A DNA stretch of 38,323 bases from JBFLVQ01 sp040758525. GTDB taxonomy: Bacteria > Acidobacteriota > Blastocatellia > Chloracidobacteriales > JADJPF01. Shown one piece after another: positions 23,482 to 31,558 of the stretch (its first letter is position 1; every line of letters starts with the position of its first letter). The position numbers and the translations under genes are program-made. The notes beneath the pieces are model-generated. The model was given only the letters and a program-made list of their open reading frames with translations, was not told the origin of the DNA and did not search any database. The stretch spans positions 1 to 38,323 of the forward strand of contig JBFLVQ010000014.1 in NCBI GenBank assembly GCA_040758525.1, written 5' to 3'.

Positions 23482-25734
23482 ATGCTAATGGCAGGCCGCT
23501 CCTTGTGTTATAGATTCCATAAGACGATAAGTAGGCGAACTTCACTAGCCGGGATTACTGTTTTCCTAATCATTACATCAATGGTCAGTCAGACCTATAT
23601 ATCACATGCTGCACAACAGGGTACAACAGGTAGAAATGAAGAGGATGCAGTTGTGCGTATCACTACAAATCTAGTCCAACTCGATGTAGTAGTAACAGAC
23701 AAGCGTGGTCAACAAGTAACCGATCTCAAGCCAGAAGATTTCGAAGTATTGGAGGATGGCCGCCCACAGCAGATAACCAACTTCTCTTATATTTCCGTGG
23801 CGTCACTACCATCCCTGCCGACCCCTACGGTCAACTCTAATACCAGCGAAGAACTGGCACTACCGCCAGCACGACTGCGTCCTGAGCAGGTACGTCGTAC
23901 TATCGCGTTAGTGGTTGATGATCTAGGACTCTCATTCGAGAGTATGAATTTTACTCGTCAGGCACTTAAGAAGTTTATTGATGAACAGATGCAACCCAAT
24001 GATCTGGTTGCGCTGATACGAACTGGTGGAAGTATCGGAACATTACAGCAGTTTACTAATGATAAACGACAACTTTATGCTGCTGTTGATGGATTGCATT
24101 GGAATATTGCTGGCCGTGCGGGTGTGAACGTAGTTGAGCAGACTACTACTAATGAGGGCGGACGAGCCGACAAGCTTAGGGCTGCAGGTGCTGATAGCGC
24201 ATTGGCTGGCCGTCCTACTCCCAATGCTAACGAGATCGATCTAGAACAAGAGAATCAACTTGAGCTAGAGAGTTTCCGTCAACAGTTCTACGCGGTTGGT
24301 ACACTAGGCGCGCTTGGTTATGTGATCAATGGTTTAAAGGAACTACCTGGCCGCAAGGCGGTAGTCGTGATCTCTGATGGTTTTCGTATACGTGATCGTG
24401 ATGGCCAGATATTTAAATCGTTACGTAATCTTACAGAACAGGCTAATCGCGCTGCCGTCGTGATCTACACAATAGATGGGCGTGGACAGCAGACCCTCGC
24501 TTTCACTGCTGCTGATGACATCAAGGCGAATGAGGAGCGTACCTTTGCAATAGAGCGGGAATTGCTGACAAAGTTTGAAGAGCGTCGCAATTTTGCTTTT
24601 GAGACCCAAGAGGGTTTACGCTATCTCGCCGCTCAGACGGGAGGCTTCTTTAATCCTACTATTAATGTTGGTATCACACGAGTTTTGGATGATCAGCAAG
24701 GATTCTACCTGATTGGCTATGATCCAGATGAATCAACTTTCAGCGCCTCATCCAAACGCCGAGATTTTCATAAGGTAGCAGTAAAAGTAAAACGTTCCGA
24801 CTTGCGTGTACGTACTCGCACTGGTTTTATGGCTATTACTGATGAAGAGTTTCAGACTGTGGCAACTTCACGTAGGGAGCAGTTAATTAGCGCAGTATCC
24901 TCTCCTTTTGCTGCTTCTTTGCTGGATCTGCGTCTTACTGCACTGTTCAGCTACGATCGACAAGAAGGTCCATTACTACGGTCATTGATCCATATTGATG
25001 CAAGTGATCTCTCTTTTACTGATGAAGCAGATGATTGGCATAAGGCCAACTTTGATATTATTGCGGTTGCTTATGGCGAAAATGGCGCCGTTGTTGAGCA
25101 GATTAGCCGTAATCACACACTACGTGTAAGAGGCGAAACCTACCAGCGAGTATTGAAGGACGGCTTTGTCTATATCCTTAACTTCCCTGCTAAGAAGCCA
25201 GGTGCTTATCAGCTACGCGCCGCCTTACGCGATGCTACTAATGCCCGAATCGGTTCGGCCAGTCAGTTTGTACGTGTTCCTGAGATTAAGTCGGAACAGA
25301 TTAAACTCTCTGGTATCTTCCTTAGTGGTAAAGCACAGATACAGATCGAGCCAGTTACTAACCAGACTCAGTTTGGTAATGAAGTTGCTAACTCGCAGCT
25401 ATTAATGTCAGCAGTACGTAAATTCCGTCGTGGTATGGCGTTGCAGTACTCCTACCATATCTATAATCCACAACTTGATCGCGCTGGTAAACCACAGCTA
25501 AAAACCCAAGTAAAGCTCTTTCATGACGGCCAGGAGATCTTTGCTGGTCAACAGACGGCTTTTGATGTGATGGGTCAGAAAGAGATGCAGAAACTGATTG
25601 CTAATGGCCGCCTCTATCTAGGCACAGAATTAAACAAGGGTGAATATATAATGCAGATCACAGTTATTGATGAGCTAGCCCAGCAGAAGCGACGTGTTGC
25701 TCGACAATTGATCGATTTCGAAATTGTCGATTGA
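23482..25734 (+). CDS. Secreted VWFA-related domain protein (acidobacterial family)
   Basis: The 750-residue product has an N-terminal signal or anchor (hydrophobic run about 22-40), then the family opening VVRITTNLVQLDVVVTD and LKPEDFEVLEDGRPQQITNF (about 57-101), and a von Willebrand A-like domain beginning IALVVDDLGLSFESM (141-155). The MIDAS is degenerate (DDLGLS rather than DxSxS), usual in this family. The C-terminal 300 residues are beta-rich and unassigned. Members are numerous in Acidobacteriota and of unknown function. AGGAGGA precedes the ATG at 23482. The gene appears monocistronic, ending at a strong hairpin. Confidence 0.88.
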   Translation: MLMAGRSLCYRFHKTISRRTSLAGITVFLIITSMVSQTYISHAAQQGTTGRNEEDAVVRITTNLVQLDVVVTDKRGQQVTDLKPEDFEVLEDGRPQQITNFSYISVASLPSLPTPTVNSNTSEELALPPARLRPEQVRRTIALVVDDLGLSFESMNFTRQALKKFIDEQMQPNDLVALIRTGGSIGTLQQFTNDKRQLYAAVDGLHWNIAGRAGVNVVEQTTTNEGGRADKLRAAGADSALAGRPTPNANEIDLEQENQLELESFRQQFYAVGTLGALGYVINGLKELPGRKAVVVISDGFRIRDRDGQIFKSLRNLTEQANRAAVVIYTIDGRGQQTLAFTAADDIKANEERTFAIERELLTKFEERRNFAFETQEGLRYLAAQTGGFFNPTINVGITRVLDDQQGFYLIGYDPDESTFSASSKRRDFHKVAVKVKRSDLRVRTRTGFMAITDEEFQTVATSRREQLISAVSSPFAASLLDLRLTALFSYDRQEGPLLRSLIHIDASDLSFTDEADDWHKANFDIIAVAYGENGAVVEQISRNHTLRVRGETYQRVLKDGFVYILNFPAKKPGAYQLRAALRDATNARIGSASQFVRVPEIKSEQIKLSGIFLSGKAQIQIEPVTNQTQFGNEVANSQLLMSAVRKFRRGMALQYSYHIYNPQLDRAGKPQLKTQVKLFHDGQEIFAGQQTAFDVMGQKEMQKLIANGRLYLGTELNKGEYIMQITVIDELAQQKRRVARQLIDFEIVD

Positions 25735-25762
25735 TCTGCTCTATCGCAGAACGCTTTTACCG

Positions 25763-25802
25763 TAGTTAGGCCACTGCGCGCCTTAGCGTGGTGGCCTAAT
25801 TA
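25763..25802 (+). terminator. Terminator after the VWFA-related gene
   Basis: TAGTTAGGCCAC (25763-25774) pairs with GTGGCCTAATTA (25791-25802) with one G-U, and inner CGC/GCG pairing adds to the stem. It is followed by GTTTTATC, a modest T-rich tail. It lies 28 bases after the stop and is the most convincing terminator in the window. Confidence 0.7.
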
Positions 25803-25814
25803 GTTTTATCGACT

Positions 25815-25842
25815 TTGCCTACCGATCATTATGCAGTATATT
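25815..25842 (+). promoter_or_regulatory. Sigma-70-type promoter for queF
   Basis: TTGCCT (25815-25820) and TATATT (25837-25842) are separated by 16 bases and placed about 35 bases before the queF ATG. The position right after a terminator supports it. No preQ1 riboswitch is recognisable between it and the gene. Confidence 0.5.
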
Positions 25843-25876
25843 TTCCTGTTTAACTTAGAAATAGGCTGAGGTGAAT

Positions 25877-26266
25877 ATGTCCAAGGGATATACCGAGAAA
25901 GAGGCTTGTGCCGGGCTGGACGCGCCACTACCGGCAATCGAGTGTTGGCCCAATCAGTTTAAAGGTTATGAAATAGAGATTGTGATACCAGAGTTTACTT
26001 CTGTATGCCCGAAAACAGGATTACCAGATTTCGGCACCGTCACACTACGTTATCAACCTGATGAGCTATGTGTAGAGTTAAAGTCTTTTAAGGAGTATCT
26101 ACTTGCCTACCGTAATCTAGGGATATTCTACGAGAATGTTATCAATCGTATCTTAAAAGATTTTATTGCTGCTTGCCGTCCTGTCTGGGCTGAAGTGCTA
26201 GGCGAATTTACCCCACGTGGCGGAATACATTCGCGGGTACGCGCTCGTTATCAGCAGCAACAATAG
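25877..26266 (+). CDS. queF: NADPH-dependent 7-cyano-7-deazaguanine reductase
   Basis: QueF reduces preQ0 to preQ1 in queuosine biosynthesis. The 129-residue protein is the short, single-domain type. It has SVCPKTGLPDFG (42-53) with nucleophile Cys44 and catalytic Asp51, and VELKSFKEYLLAYRN, the QueF signature helix with the substrate-binding Glu. The frame begins at GTG 25871, but that codon lies within the GAGGTGA ribosome-binding site; ATG 25877 is the better start. No other queuosine gene is in the window. Confidence 0.96.
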   Translation: MSKGYTEKEACAGLDAPLPAIECWPNQFKGYEIEIVIPEFTSVCPKTGLPDFGTVTLRYQPDELCVELKSFKEYLLAYRNLGIFYENVINRILKDFIAACRPVWAEVLGEFTPRGGIHSRVRARYQQQQ

Positions 26267-26341
26267 TTGTCAAGCTATTACTAGCGGGTGCGGGCTGCCA
26301 AGCGTGATTGTCTAGCTGCTTGTTTTGGGCTACCATAGGCG

Positions 26342-26361
26342 GTTGCGCCAGAATGCGCAAC
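26342..26361 (+). terminator. Small hairpin between queF and the membrane protein
   Basis: GTTGCGC (26342-26348) pairs with GCGCAAC (26355-26361) around a six-base loop, 76 bases after queF and 41 before the next start. No T-run follows, so it could also be a leader structure. The rest of the 135-base gap shows nothing I can name. Confidence 0.4.
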
Positions 26362-26401
26362 ACCACCTATAACCTTACTGTCACAAACACTTGGAGGTGA
26401 T

Positions 26402-27214
26402 ATGTTACCAGAGTCAATGGCGCAAGTTCCAACGGCAGCGGGGATATTCTTATGGTTTGACAGCCTTGTTCATCCTACTTTCGACGACACCTTTGTGCAA
26501 ATGCTGGTTAGGCACTTGCATTTCCTTGCTGGCGTTACCTGGATAGGAATTCTCTATTTCTTTAACTTAGTAAATGTGCCCTTTATGAAAACGCTTGACG
26601 GTCCAACAAAGGGCAAAGTCATACCTGAACTGATGCCACGCGCGCTATGGTGGTTTCGCTGGGGAGCAGTGCTCACAGTGCTTTCCGGACTGATGTATTA
26701 TGCGATGTATATCGTGGCCAGCGATAAAAAGAACATGGATGCAATCGGCTCTCCTTCCGCCGCCAACTTTAGCACTTGGGGAGCGCTGGGAATATGGATT
26801 GTCATCGTATTAGTCAGCTATGCGATCATCTATGGCATACTGCAACCTGTCTCTGGCGCGCTTAACAAAGGCGCTGTGTTGGCAGTACTGATCGGTATTG
26901 TTGTATTAGCAATGTCAGCAGCAATTCTCTATATGCTCGGTGTTCCAGATGTCAGTAACCGTACTCTCTCGATCGGTATTGGTGGCGGCATGGGAGTAAT
27001 AATGTTCCTTAATGTGTGGGGGATTATTTGGCCTGCACAGAAGAAGATTATTGCCTGGACAAAGGAGAATGCCGAAAAAGGGACAGCAATTCCGGCTGAG
27101 TCGGCAAAGCTAGCGCGGCGGGCTTTCCTAGCCTCTCGCACCAATGCTTGGCTCTCAATTTTCATGCTCTTTTTGATGGGGGCTTCGACCCACTACGGTA
27201 TGTTCGGCAAATAG
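26402..27214 (+). CDS. Urate-oxidase-N (PuuD-like) membrane protein without cytochrome domain
   Basis: The 270-residue protein has about seven to eight membrane segments and the Urate_ox_N pattern: HLHFLAGVTWIGILYFFN (38-55), MPRALWWFRWGA (78-89), FLNVWGIIWPAQKK (200-213) and a closing SRTNAWLSIFMLFLMG. PuuD proteins with this membrane domain plus a C-terminal cytochrome c hydroxylate urate. Here the protein ends after the membrane domain with no CxxCH motif, so urate activity is uncertain. It may be a quinone- or haem-linked membrane oxidoreductase of another kind. GGAGGTGAT precedes the ATG. A strong hairpin follows. Confidence 0.8.
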   Translation: MLPESMAQVPTAAGIFLWFDSLVHPTFDDTFVQMLVRHLHFLAGVTWIGILYFFNLVNVPFMKTLDGPTKGKVIPELMPRALWWFRWGAVLTVLSGLMYYAMYIVASDKKNMDAIGSPSAANFSTWGALGIWIVIVLVSYAIIYGILQPVSGALNKGAVLAVLIGIVVLAMSAAILYMLGVPDVSNRTLSIGIGGGMGVIMFLNVWGIIWPAQKKIIAWTKENAEKGTAIPAESAKLARRAFLASRTNAWLSIFMLFLMGASTHYGMFGK

Positions 27215-27250
27215 GTCAACAATATCTACCCAAAGAGCTCTCTCGCTATT

Positions 27251-27281
27251 GCCAAGCCGGATCAGAGAAAACCGGCTTGGC
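27251..27281 (+). terminator. Terminator after the PuuD-like gene
   Basis: Perfect ten-base arms GCCAAGCCGG (27251-27260) and CCGGCTTGGC (27272-27281) with an 11-base loop lie 37 bases after the stop. The tail is not T-rich. Placement and perfect pairing make a terminator likely. Confidence 0.6.
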
Positions 27282-27343
27282 TGCCTCACTCATCTCAGTA
27301 ACACATCTCATTAGCAGATCAAGGTTATTTGAGAGGAGTTTGA

Positions 27344-27970
27344 ATGTCTATTGCAAAACCGCCAAATGAAGTTTATCAGGTACAGAAATTTGATCTCAGC
27401 GGGCTTAAGGGTATCTCTGATCGACAACTAGAGATCCACTTTGAGCTTTACGCTGGCTATGTGAAAAACACCAACCTGCTCAATGAGCAGATCCTTGAAC
27501 TGGTACAGAAAGGTAAAGCTGGCGCACCTGAATATGCCGAGTTGAAGCGTCATCTAGGGTTTGAATATAACGGGATGCGACTGCACGAGTACTACTTTAG
27601 CAATCTGACGGCAAATAGTAAGGAGTTAGCGCAAGATTCACGTCTCTACGCCAAGCTAGCAGAGGATTTCGGCAGTTATGATTACTGGAAGCAGGATTTC
27701 GTTAAAGTAGGTAGTATGCGCGGCGTAGGATGGGCAATTCTCTACCAGGATCCGCTTACTGGCAGACTCTCCAATCATTGGATCACCTTGCACGAGGAGG
27801 GCCATCCGGCTGGCTTCCAACCGATACTGATAATGGATGTTTGGGAGCATGCCTTTATGGTCGATTACAAGCCAACCGAGCGCGCCAAGTATATTGAGGC
27901 TTTCTTCTCTAATATTGCTTGGAATGTGGTGCAGAAGCGCCTCTATACACAATTGGCAGCGCGTGTCTAA
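27344..27970 (+). CDS. Superoxide dismutase, Fe/Mn family
   Basis: The 208-residue protein has all four metal ligands in order: His32 (EIHFELYAGYV), His81 (MRLHEYYF), Asp165 and His169 (MDVWEHAF). GVGWAIL at 127-133 is the usual GSGW element in variant form. It converts superoxide to peroxide and oxygen. It lacks a signal peptide, so it is cytoplasmic. HEYYF replaces the common HxxFW, marking a divergent subgroup, and metal choice cannot be read. GAGAGGAG precedes the ATG. It stands alone between hairpins. Confidence 0.93.
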   Translation: MSIAKPPNEVYQVQKFDLSGLKGISDRQLEIHFELYAGYVKNTNLLNEQILELVQKGKAGAPEYAELKRHLGFEYNGMRLHEYYFSNLTANSKELAQDSRLYAKLAEDFGSYDYWKQDFVKVGSMRGVGWAILYQDPLTGRLSNHWITLHEEGHPAGFQPILIMDVWEHAFMVDYKPTERAKYIEAFFSNIAWNVVQKRLYTQLAARV

Positions 27971-28000
27971 ATATTATGTAATATAGATTGAGAATCTAAG

Positions 28001-28029
28001 GCACAGAGGAGAGAGGCTTTCCTCTGTGC
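28001..28029 (+). terminator. Terminator after the superoxide dismutase gene
   Basis: Perfect ten-base arms GCACAGAGGA (28001-28010) and TCCTCTGTGC (28020-28029) with a nine-base loop lie 30 bases after the stop. A smaller TAGATT-GAG-AATCTA stem sits just before it (27984-27998). Confidence 0.6.
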
Positions 28030-28097
28030 GGTTTGCTTTACCTGTGCGACGCGGAAGATTCCGCTTGCTTTTCTTGGCTTACCTGGTTATATAGCAG

Positions 28098-28141
28098 CTA
28101 AGCGTGGTGTCTTGATAACCGCGCTCAATAGCTACGCTTAG
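28098..28141 (+). promoter_or_regulatory. Inverted repeat upstream of the FHA-phosphatase gene
   Basis: CTAAGCGT (28098-28105) and ACGCTTAG (28134-28141) are perfect eight-base arms 28 bases apart, ending 24 bases before the ATG at 28166. They may be paired regulator sites or a leader stem. No convincing promoter hexamers are seen nearby. Confidence 0.35.
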
Positions 28142-28165
28142 AAAAAGGATAACAAAAAATCATTT

Positions 28166-29947
28166 ATGTACTATCTGATTATCCGTTCGCCAGGTATGCC
28201 TGCGCGCACGGTCTGGCTCAATCAGTGCAAACAGACCATTGGCCGCTCTAGTCGGGCCGACATAAACATTACCGATTCCTTCGCCTCACGTATACATGCT
28301 GTGCTTGAATTACGCGGCGATAATTACTGGCTAACCGACTCAGGCAGTCAGAATGGCACCTATCATAATGAGGTGCGAGTCACACAAGAATTAGAGCTAA
28401 GATCTGGTGATCGTATACGTATTGGCGAGACAGAGTTGCTCTTCCGTAAAGAGATGGCAGATGGCGCCACGGCTGCTAAGACCAGTGTAATATTCCATAA
28501 TGATTTACCTGCCACCGCTAATCCTGAAGTAACCATTGGACCAGAACCAGGCGCGCGTATGTCACGTGTGCTTGCCTCTTCAACTCAGATTATTTCTGAT
28601 AAAGAACGACAGAAGCAGGCAGCCAATGAGTTTATTGAGCATGCCCAGCGGCGCGACTTGCTCTCGTTAGTGAGCAAAGTAGGATTAATGCTTTCCGACT
28701 GGTCACTCAACCAGTTATTAGAAAATATCCTTGATATTGTTTTTGAGAATGTACAGGCCGAGCGAGGCTTTCTACTACTTGTCGATCGTCAAACTTCAGA
28801 GTTGGTCTGTAAAGTAGCTCGCTACCGTGTCTCACCACCAGATGGACGTGCCCTTGAAGTATCAATTAGTCGTCATATCTCAGACCTAGTGATGCAGCAG
28901 AAGTCAGTGCTTACCTCTGATGCACAACGTGATGCCCGTTTTGCTGATGCACAATCGATTCTGCTTTCTGGTATGCGCTCCTGTATGGCAGTGCCACTCG
29001 CACTACATGAGCAGGTATTAGGAATGATCTATATTGACAATCCTTATGAGCGCCGCTTTACCAAAGATGATCTACTCGTGCTCACCACAATTGCTTCAGT
29101 GGCAGCAATCAAGGTTGAGCAAGCGCGCTTTATTGAGGAGCAGCTTGAGCGTCAGCGTATCGAGCAAGAATTGGAAGTAGCCGCAACTATTCAGAAGCGT
29201 TTATTACCACAAGAACCACCTAACATACTGGGGCTAGAGTCGGTTGGTCTAAATATTCCTTGCCATACAGTAGGAGGAGATTATTACGACTTTGTCGTCA
29301 GTGGGCCAGACACAATCGGCTTTGCCATTGCCGATGTCTCTGGTAAAGGTATTCCTGCGGCCCTGCTGGTCTCGACTCTACAAGCCACTTTCCGTGCTAT
29401 TATCGAGCAACAAGATCTTAAAGATGCCGTTACCCGTATCAATAAGGTTATTTGTCGCAGCACTCCATCTTATAATTACATCACCTTTTTCTATGGTCTA
29501 CTCAACAAACGTAGCAAAACCTTTCTTTCCATCAATGCTGGCCATAATGCGCCCATCGTAGTTAAACGTAATGGTCGCATCGAGCGGCTCAATAAGGGAG
29601 GCTTCTGCTTGGGTATGTTTGAACGCGCCGAATATGAGATGGAAGAGACCTCTCTTTCTGAAGGTGATATTGTCTGTCTTTTTACTGATGGAGTAACTGA
29701 GGCGGCCAATCTTGCGGAGGAGGAGTTTGGTGAAGAACGGCTGATACAACTATTACAAGAGCACCGCTCGCTTCCTTTAGAAGAACTTTCCCGACGACTC
29801 TATGGCGAGATCGAGCAGTTTGTTGGCGAGGCGCCTCAGCATGACGATCTAACCTATGTACTCTTCCGATTTAACAATGAAGGCGATGGTGAAACGATCA
29901 TATTTGATATTCCTGATGTTGATGAGGTAAGAACTTTGGGCGGGTAG
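28166..29947 (+). CDS. FHA-GAF-SpoIIE (PP2C-type) protein phosphatase
   Basis: Three domains are visible in 593 residues. The FHA domain (1-95) has GRS at 26-28, the SRIH signature at 41-44 and NG at 63-64, and binds phosphothreonine peptides. A GAF domain spans about 175-320. The SpoIIE-type phosphatase (about 335-575) shows RLLPQEPP, GGDYYDFV, IADVSGKGIPAALL, SINAGHNAP, FTDGVTEA and HDDLTY, so the metal-binding Asp residues are present. Such proteins dephosphorylate anti-sigma-factor antagonists or other Ser/Thr phosphoproteins in response to a signal sensed by GAF. No partner kinase or STAS protein is nearby. The ribosome-binding site (AAGGA) is unusually far from the ATG. Confidence 0.92.
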   Translation: MYYLIIRSPGMPARTVWLNQCKQTIGRSSRADINITDSFASRIHAVLELRGDNYWLTDSGSQNGTYHNEVRVTQELELRSGDRIRIGETELLFRKEMADGATAAKTSVIFHNDLPATANPEVTIGPEPGARMSRVLASSTQIISDKERQKQAANEFIEHAQRRDLLSLVSKVGLMLSDWSLNQLLENILDIVFENVQAERGFLLLVDRQTSELVCKVARYRVSPPDGRALEVSISRHISDLVMQQKSVLTSDAQRDARFADAQSILLSGMRSCMAVPLALHEQVLGMIYIDNPYERRFTKDDLLVLTTIASVAAIKVEQARFIEEQLERQRIEQELEVAATIQKRLLPQEPPNILGLESVGLNIPCHTVGGDYYDFVVSGPDTIGFAIADVSGKGIPAALLVSTLQATFRAIIEQQDLKDAVTRINKVICRSTPSYNYITFFYGLLNKRSKTFLSINAGHNAPIVVKRNGRIERLNKGGFCLGMFERAEYEMEETSLSEGDIVCLFTDGVTEAANLAEEEFGEERLIQLLQEHRSLPLEELSRRLYGEIEQFVGEAPQHDDLTYVLFRFNNEGDGETIIFDIPDVDEVRTLGG

Positions 29948-29964
29948 GTGTGGCGGAGGCAGAC

Positions 29965-30270
29965 ATGATAGATATAAATGAGCATCTAGACAGACCATTA
30001 GAAGAGTTGGTAGAAGAGCGCATCTATGATCGTCTTACCGATCAGGCGCTCGCCCAGATCGAACAGCGTCTACAGAATCTTGAATCGATAATGCAGAGTC
30101 TAGTAGCAGAATTGCAGCGCCTCTTACCAAGAAGCGACCGTCAATCCAAAACACGCAAAATTGCTAGCAAAGCAAAGACTAAACGCAAGCAGACTACTTC
30201 CGGTAAATCATCAAAACAGCAGGTCGCTCGTGCCCGCACTGGTAGCAAATCAAGAAAGCGCTCGCGTTAG
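29965..30270 (+). CDS. Small protein with helical N-terminus and Lys/Arg-rich tail
   Basis: The 101-residue product has a predicted helix or coiled coil from about 10 to 55 (ELVEERIYDRLTDQ, IEQRLQNLESIMQSLVAELQ), then about 45 residues rich in Lys, Arg, Ser and Thr, ending KSRKRSR. The tail resembles histone H1-like or nucleic-acid-binding tails. The frame opens at GTG 29950, but GGAGG (29955-29959) fits ATG 29965. It follows the phosphatase gene by 17 bases and is probably cotranscribed. I do not recognise the family. Confidence 0.65.
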   Translation: MIDINEHLDRPLEELVEERIYDRLTDQALAQIEQRLQNLESIMQSLVAELQRLLPRSDRQSKTRKIASKAKTKRKQTTSGKSSKQQVARARTGSKSRKRSR

Positions 30271-30318
30271 ATTAAAGTAGATAAACAGTAAATAAGGTTC
30301 TAATATTGGGTTAATAAA

Positions 30319-30771
30319 GTGATTAATAAAGAGACTGGTGAGCTAAACTTTTCCAATGGTTTCTATGCTGGTCCTAATCTTTCTAGAGAAGAATTTTTAA
30401 CTTCAACAATATCGGAAAAGGCAAAAGTGCATGTAGCAAATGGTCCATACTGTTCATATCAAGTTGAAGTGAGCAATGTAACAACATTAAATATAGTAGA
30501 GCATTGGATCGTTATTTTATTCTTTTACAAATTGAACTTAACATCAATAAAATTCTCAATAATGGATGGCAGTGAGGGAACATCTTGGGATGATTGGGAT
30601 GAAAATAGAGAGATAGAGAAACAAGCATTTTATGATCGATGGTTAATGGAAAATTTTGCCTCCGCGCCACCATATGAATATTCCTGGGGAACAGTTAGAT
30701 CATTTTATGATCCCAGAGCAGGTTTTAGCGGAATATATATCTCTTACAATATTGTAGATGAATCAAAATAG
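30319..30771 (+). CDS. AT-rich orphan gene, immunity-protein-like
   Basis: The 150-residue product has no signal peptide or membrane segment. Its features are a Trp/Asp cluster (SWDDWDENREIEKQAFYDRW, about 98-117) and a closing YSWGTVRSFYDPRAGFSGIYI. This ending, with Trp-Gly, a beta turn and DPR-x-GFSGI, resembles immunity proteins of polymorphic toxin systems; that is recall, not a search result. The G+C is near one third against about one half around it, and codon use differs. It starts at GTG 30319 since no other in-frame start is close, with almost no ribosome-binding site. It overlaps the next gene by 14 bases. No toxin gene is visible. Confidence 0.6.
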   Translation: MINKETGELNFSNGFYAGPNLSREEFLTSTISEKAKVHVANGPYCSYQVEVSNVTTLNIVEHWIVILFFYKLNLTSIKFSIMDGSEGTSWDDWDENREIEKQAFYDRWLMENFASAPPYEYSWGTVRSFYDPRAGFSGIYISYNIVDESK

Positions 30772-31501
30772 GCTCAAGACAATCGGTATTGCAGCACATA
30801 GTGCTGAAGGTAGCGCACTCTGTTTTCTTACAGTTTGTCGAGAGGGAGCAGTGCACTTAGGTCTAGATATGCATCCAACGATAGTGTTGAGTGCTGTACC
30901 AGTAGGCTTAAGTATGCCAGGTTGGCGAGACAACAAGCATGAAGAAGTAGCTAGATTTCTCACAGATGGAGTACAGATGGTTGCTGATGCGGGCGCCGAT
31001 TTTTATATTTGTCCAGATAATACGGCACACATCGTTTTGGAACAGATAGCTGATCGCTTGCCGTTGCCAGGATTGCATATCGCCGATGTTGTCTGTGCCG
31101 AGATCACCGCTCAAGGCTGGCAGCGGATCGGTCTACTAGGGACAAAGTGGACTATGACAGGAAGCGTTTATGATATAGCTCTAAAGAGACGAGGACTGGA
31201 GCGTCTCATCCCTGACGAGCCAGTACGGGAATGCTTGAATAATGCAATTCTTGACGAGCTATGTCAGGGCGTTTTTACCGCCTACACTACACAGACATTC
31301 CTAGATGCGATCGATGAATTAAAGGTACGTGGTGCCGAATGTGTTATTCTTGGCTGCACCGAAATTCCACTCATTATTACATCAAAAAACTCTTCACTGC
31401 CGGTATTGGATTCAACACGATTGCTTGCCAAGTATGCGGTGCGCGAAGCTCTCAACGAGCGACCGATCACCATTAAGACAGGGTGGTTGCCGATCTATTA
31501 A
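30758..31501 (+). CDS. Aspartate/glutamate racemase family protein
   Basis: The 247-residue protein has both catalytic cysteines of the family: Cys85 in ICPDNTAH and Cys200 in ILGCTEIPLI, with two Rossmann-like halves around them. This indicates a cofactor-independent racemase or a related C-C lyase or isomerase. The N-terminus reads GIAAHSAEGSALCF rather than the usual Gly-rich GGxS, so it belongs to a divergent subgroup and the substrate is unknown. The ATG lies inside the end of the AT-rich gene, 14 bases before its stop. No clear ribosome-binding site is visible, so coupling is possible. Confidence 0.87.
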   Translation: MNQNRLKTIGIAAHSAEGSALCFLTVCREGAVHLGLDMHPTIVLSAVPVGLSMPGWRDNKHEEVARFLTDGVQMVADAGADFYICPDNTAHIVLEQIADRLPLPGLHIADVVCAEITAQGWQRIGLLGTKWTMTGSVYDIALKRRGLERLIPDEPVRECLNNAILDELCQGVFTAYTTQTFLDAIDELKVRGAECVILGCTEIPLIITSKNSSLPVLDSTRLLAKYAVREALNERPITIKTGWLPIY

Positions 31502-31558
31502 TAAAGCTTACCCTTTCCTCTAACCATTCATTTCAACAGGCCATCAACAGTAGTTTCT

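Noticed and set aside
25803..25876. preQ1 riboswitch before queF
   Set aside because: No recognisable preQ1 stem and A-rich tail is present. The region reads as a simple promoter and leader.
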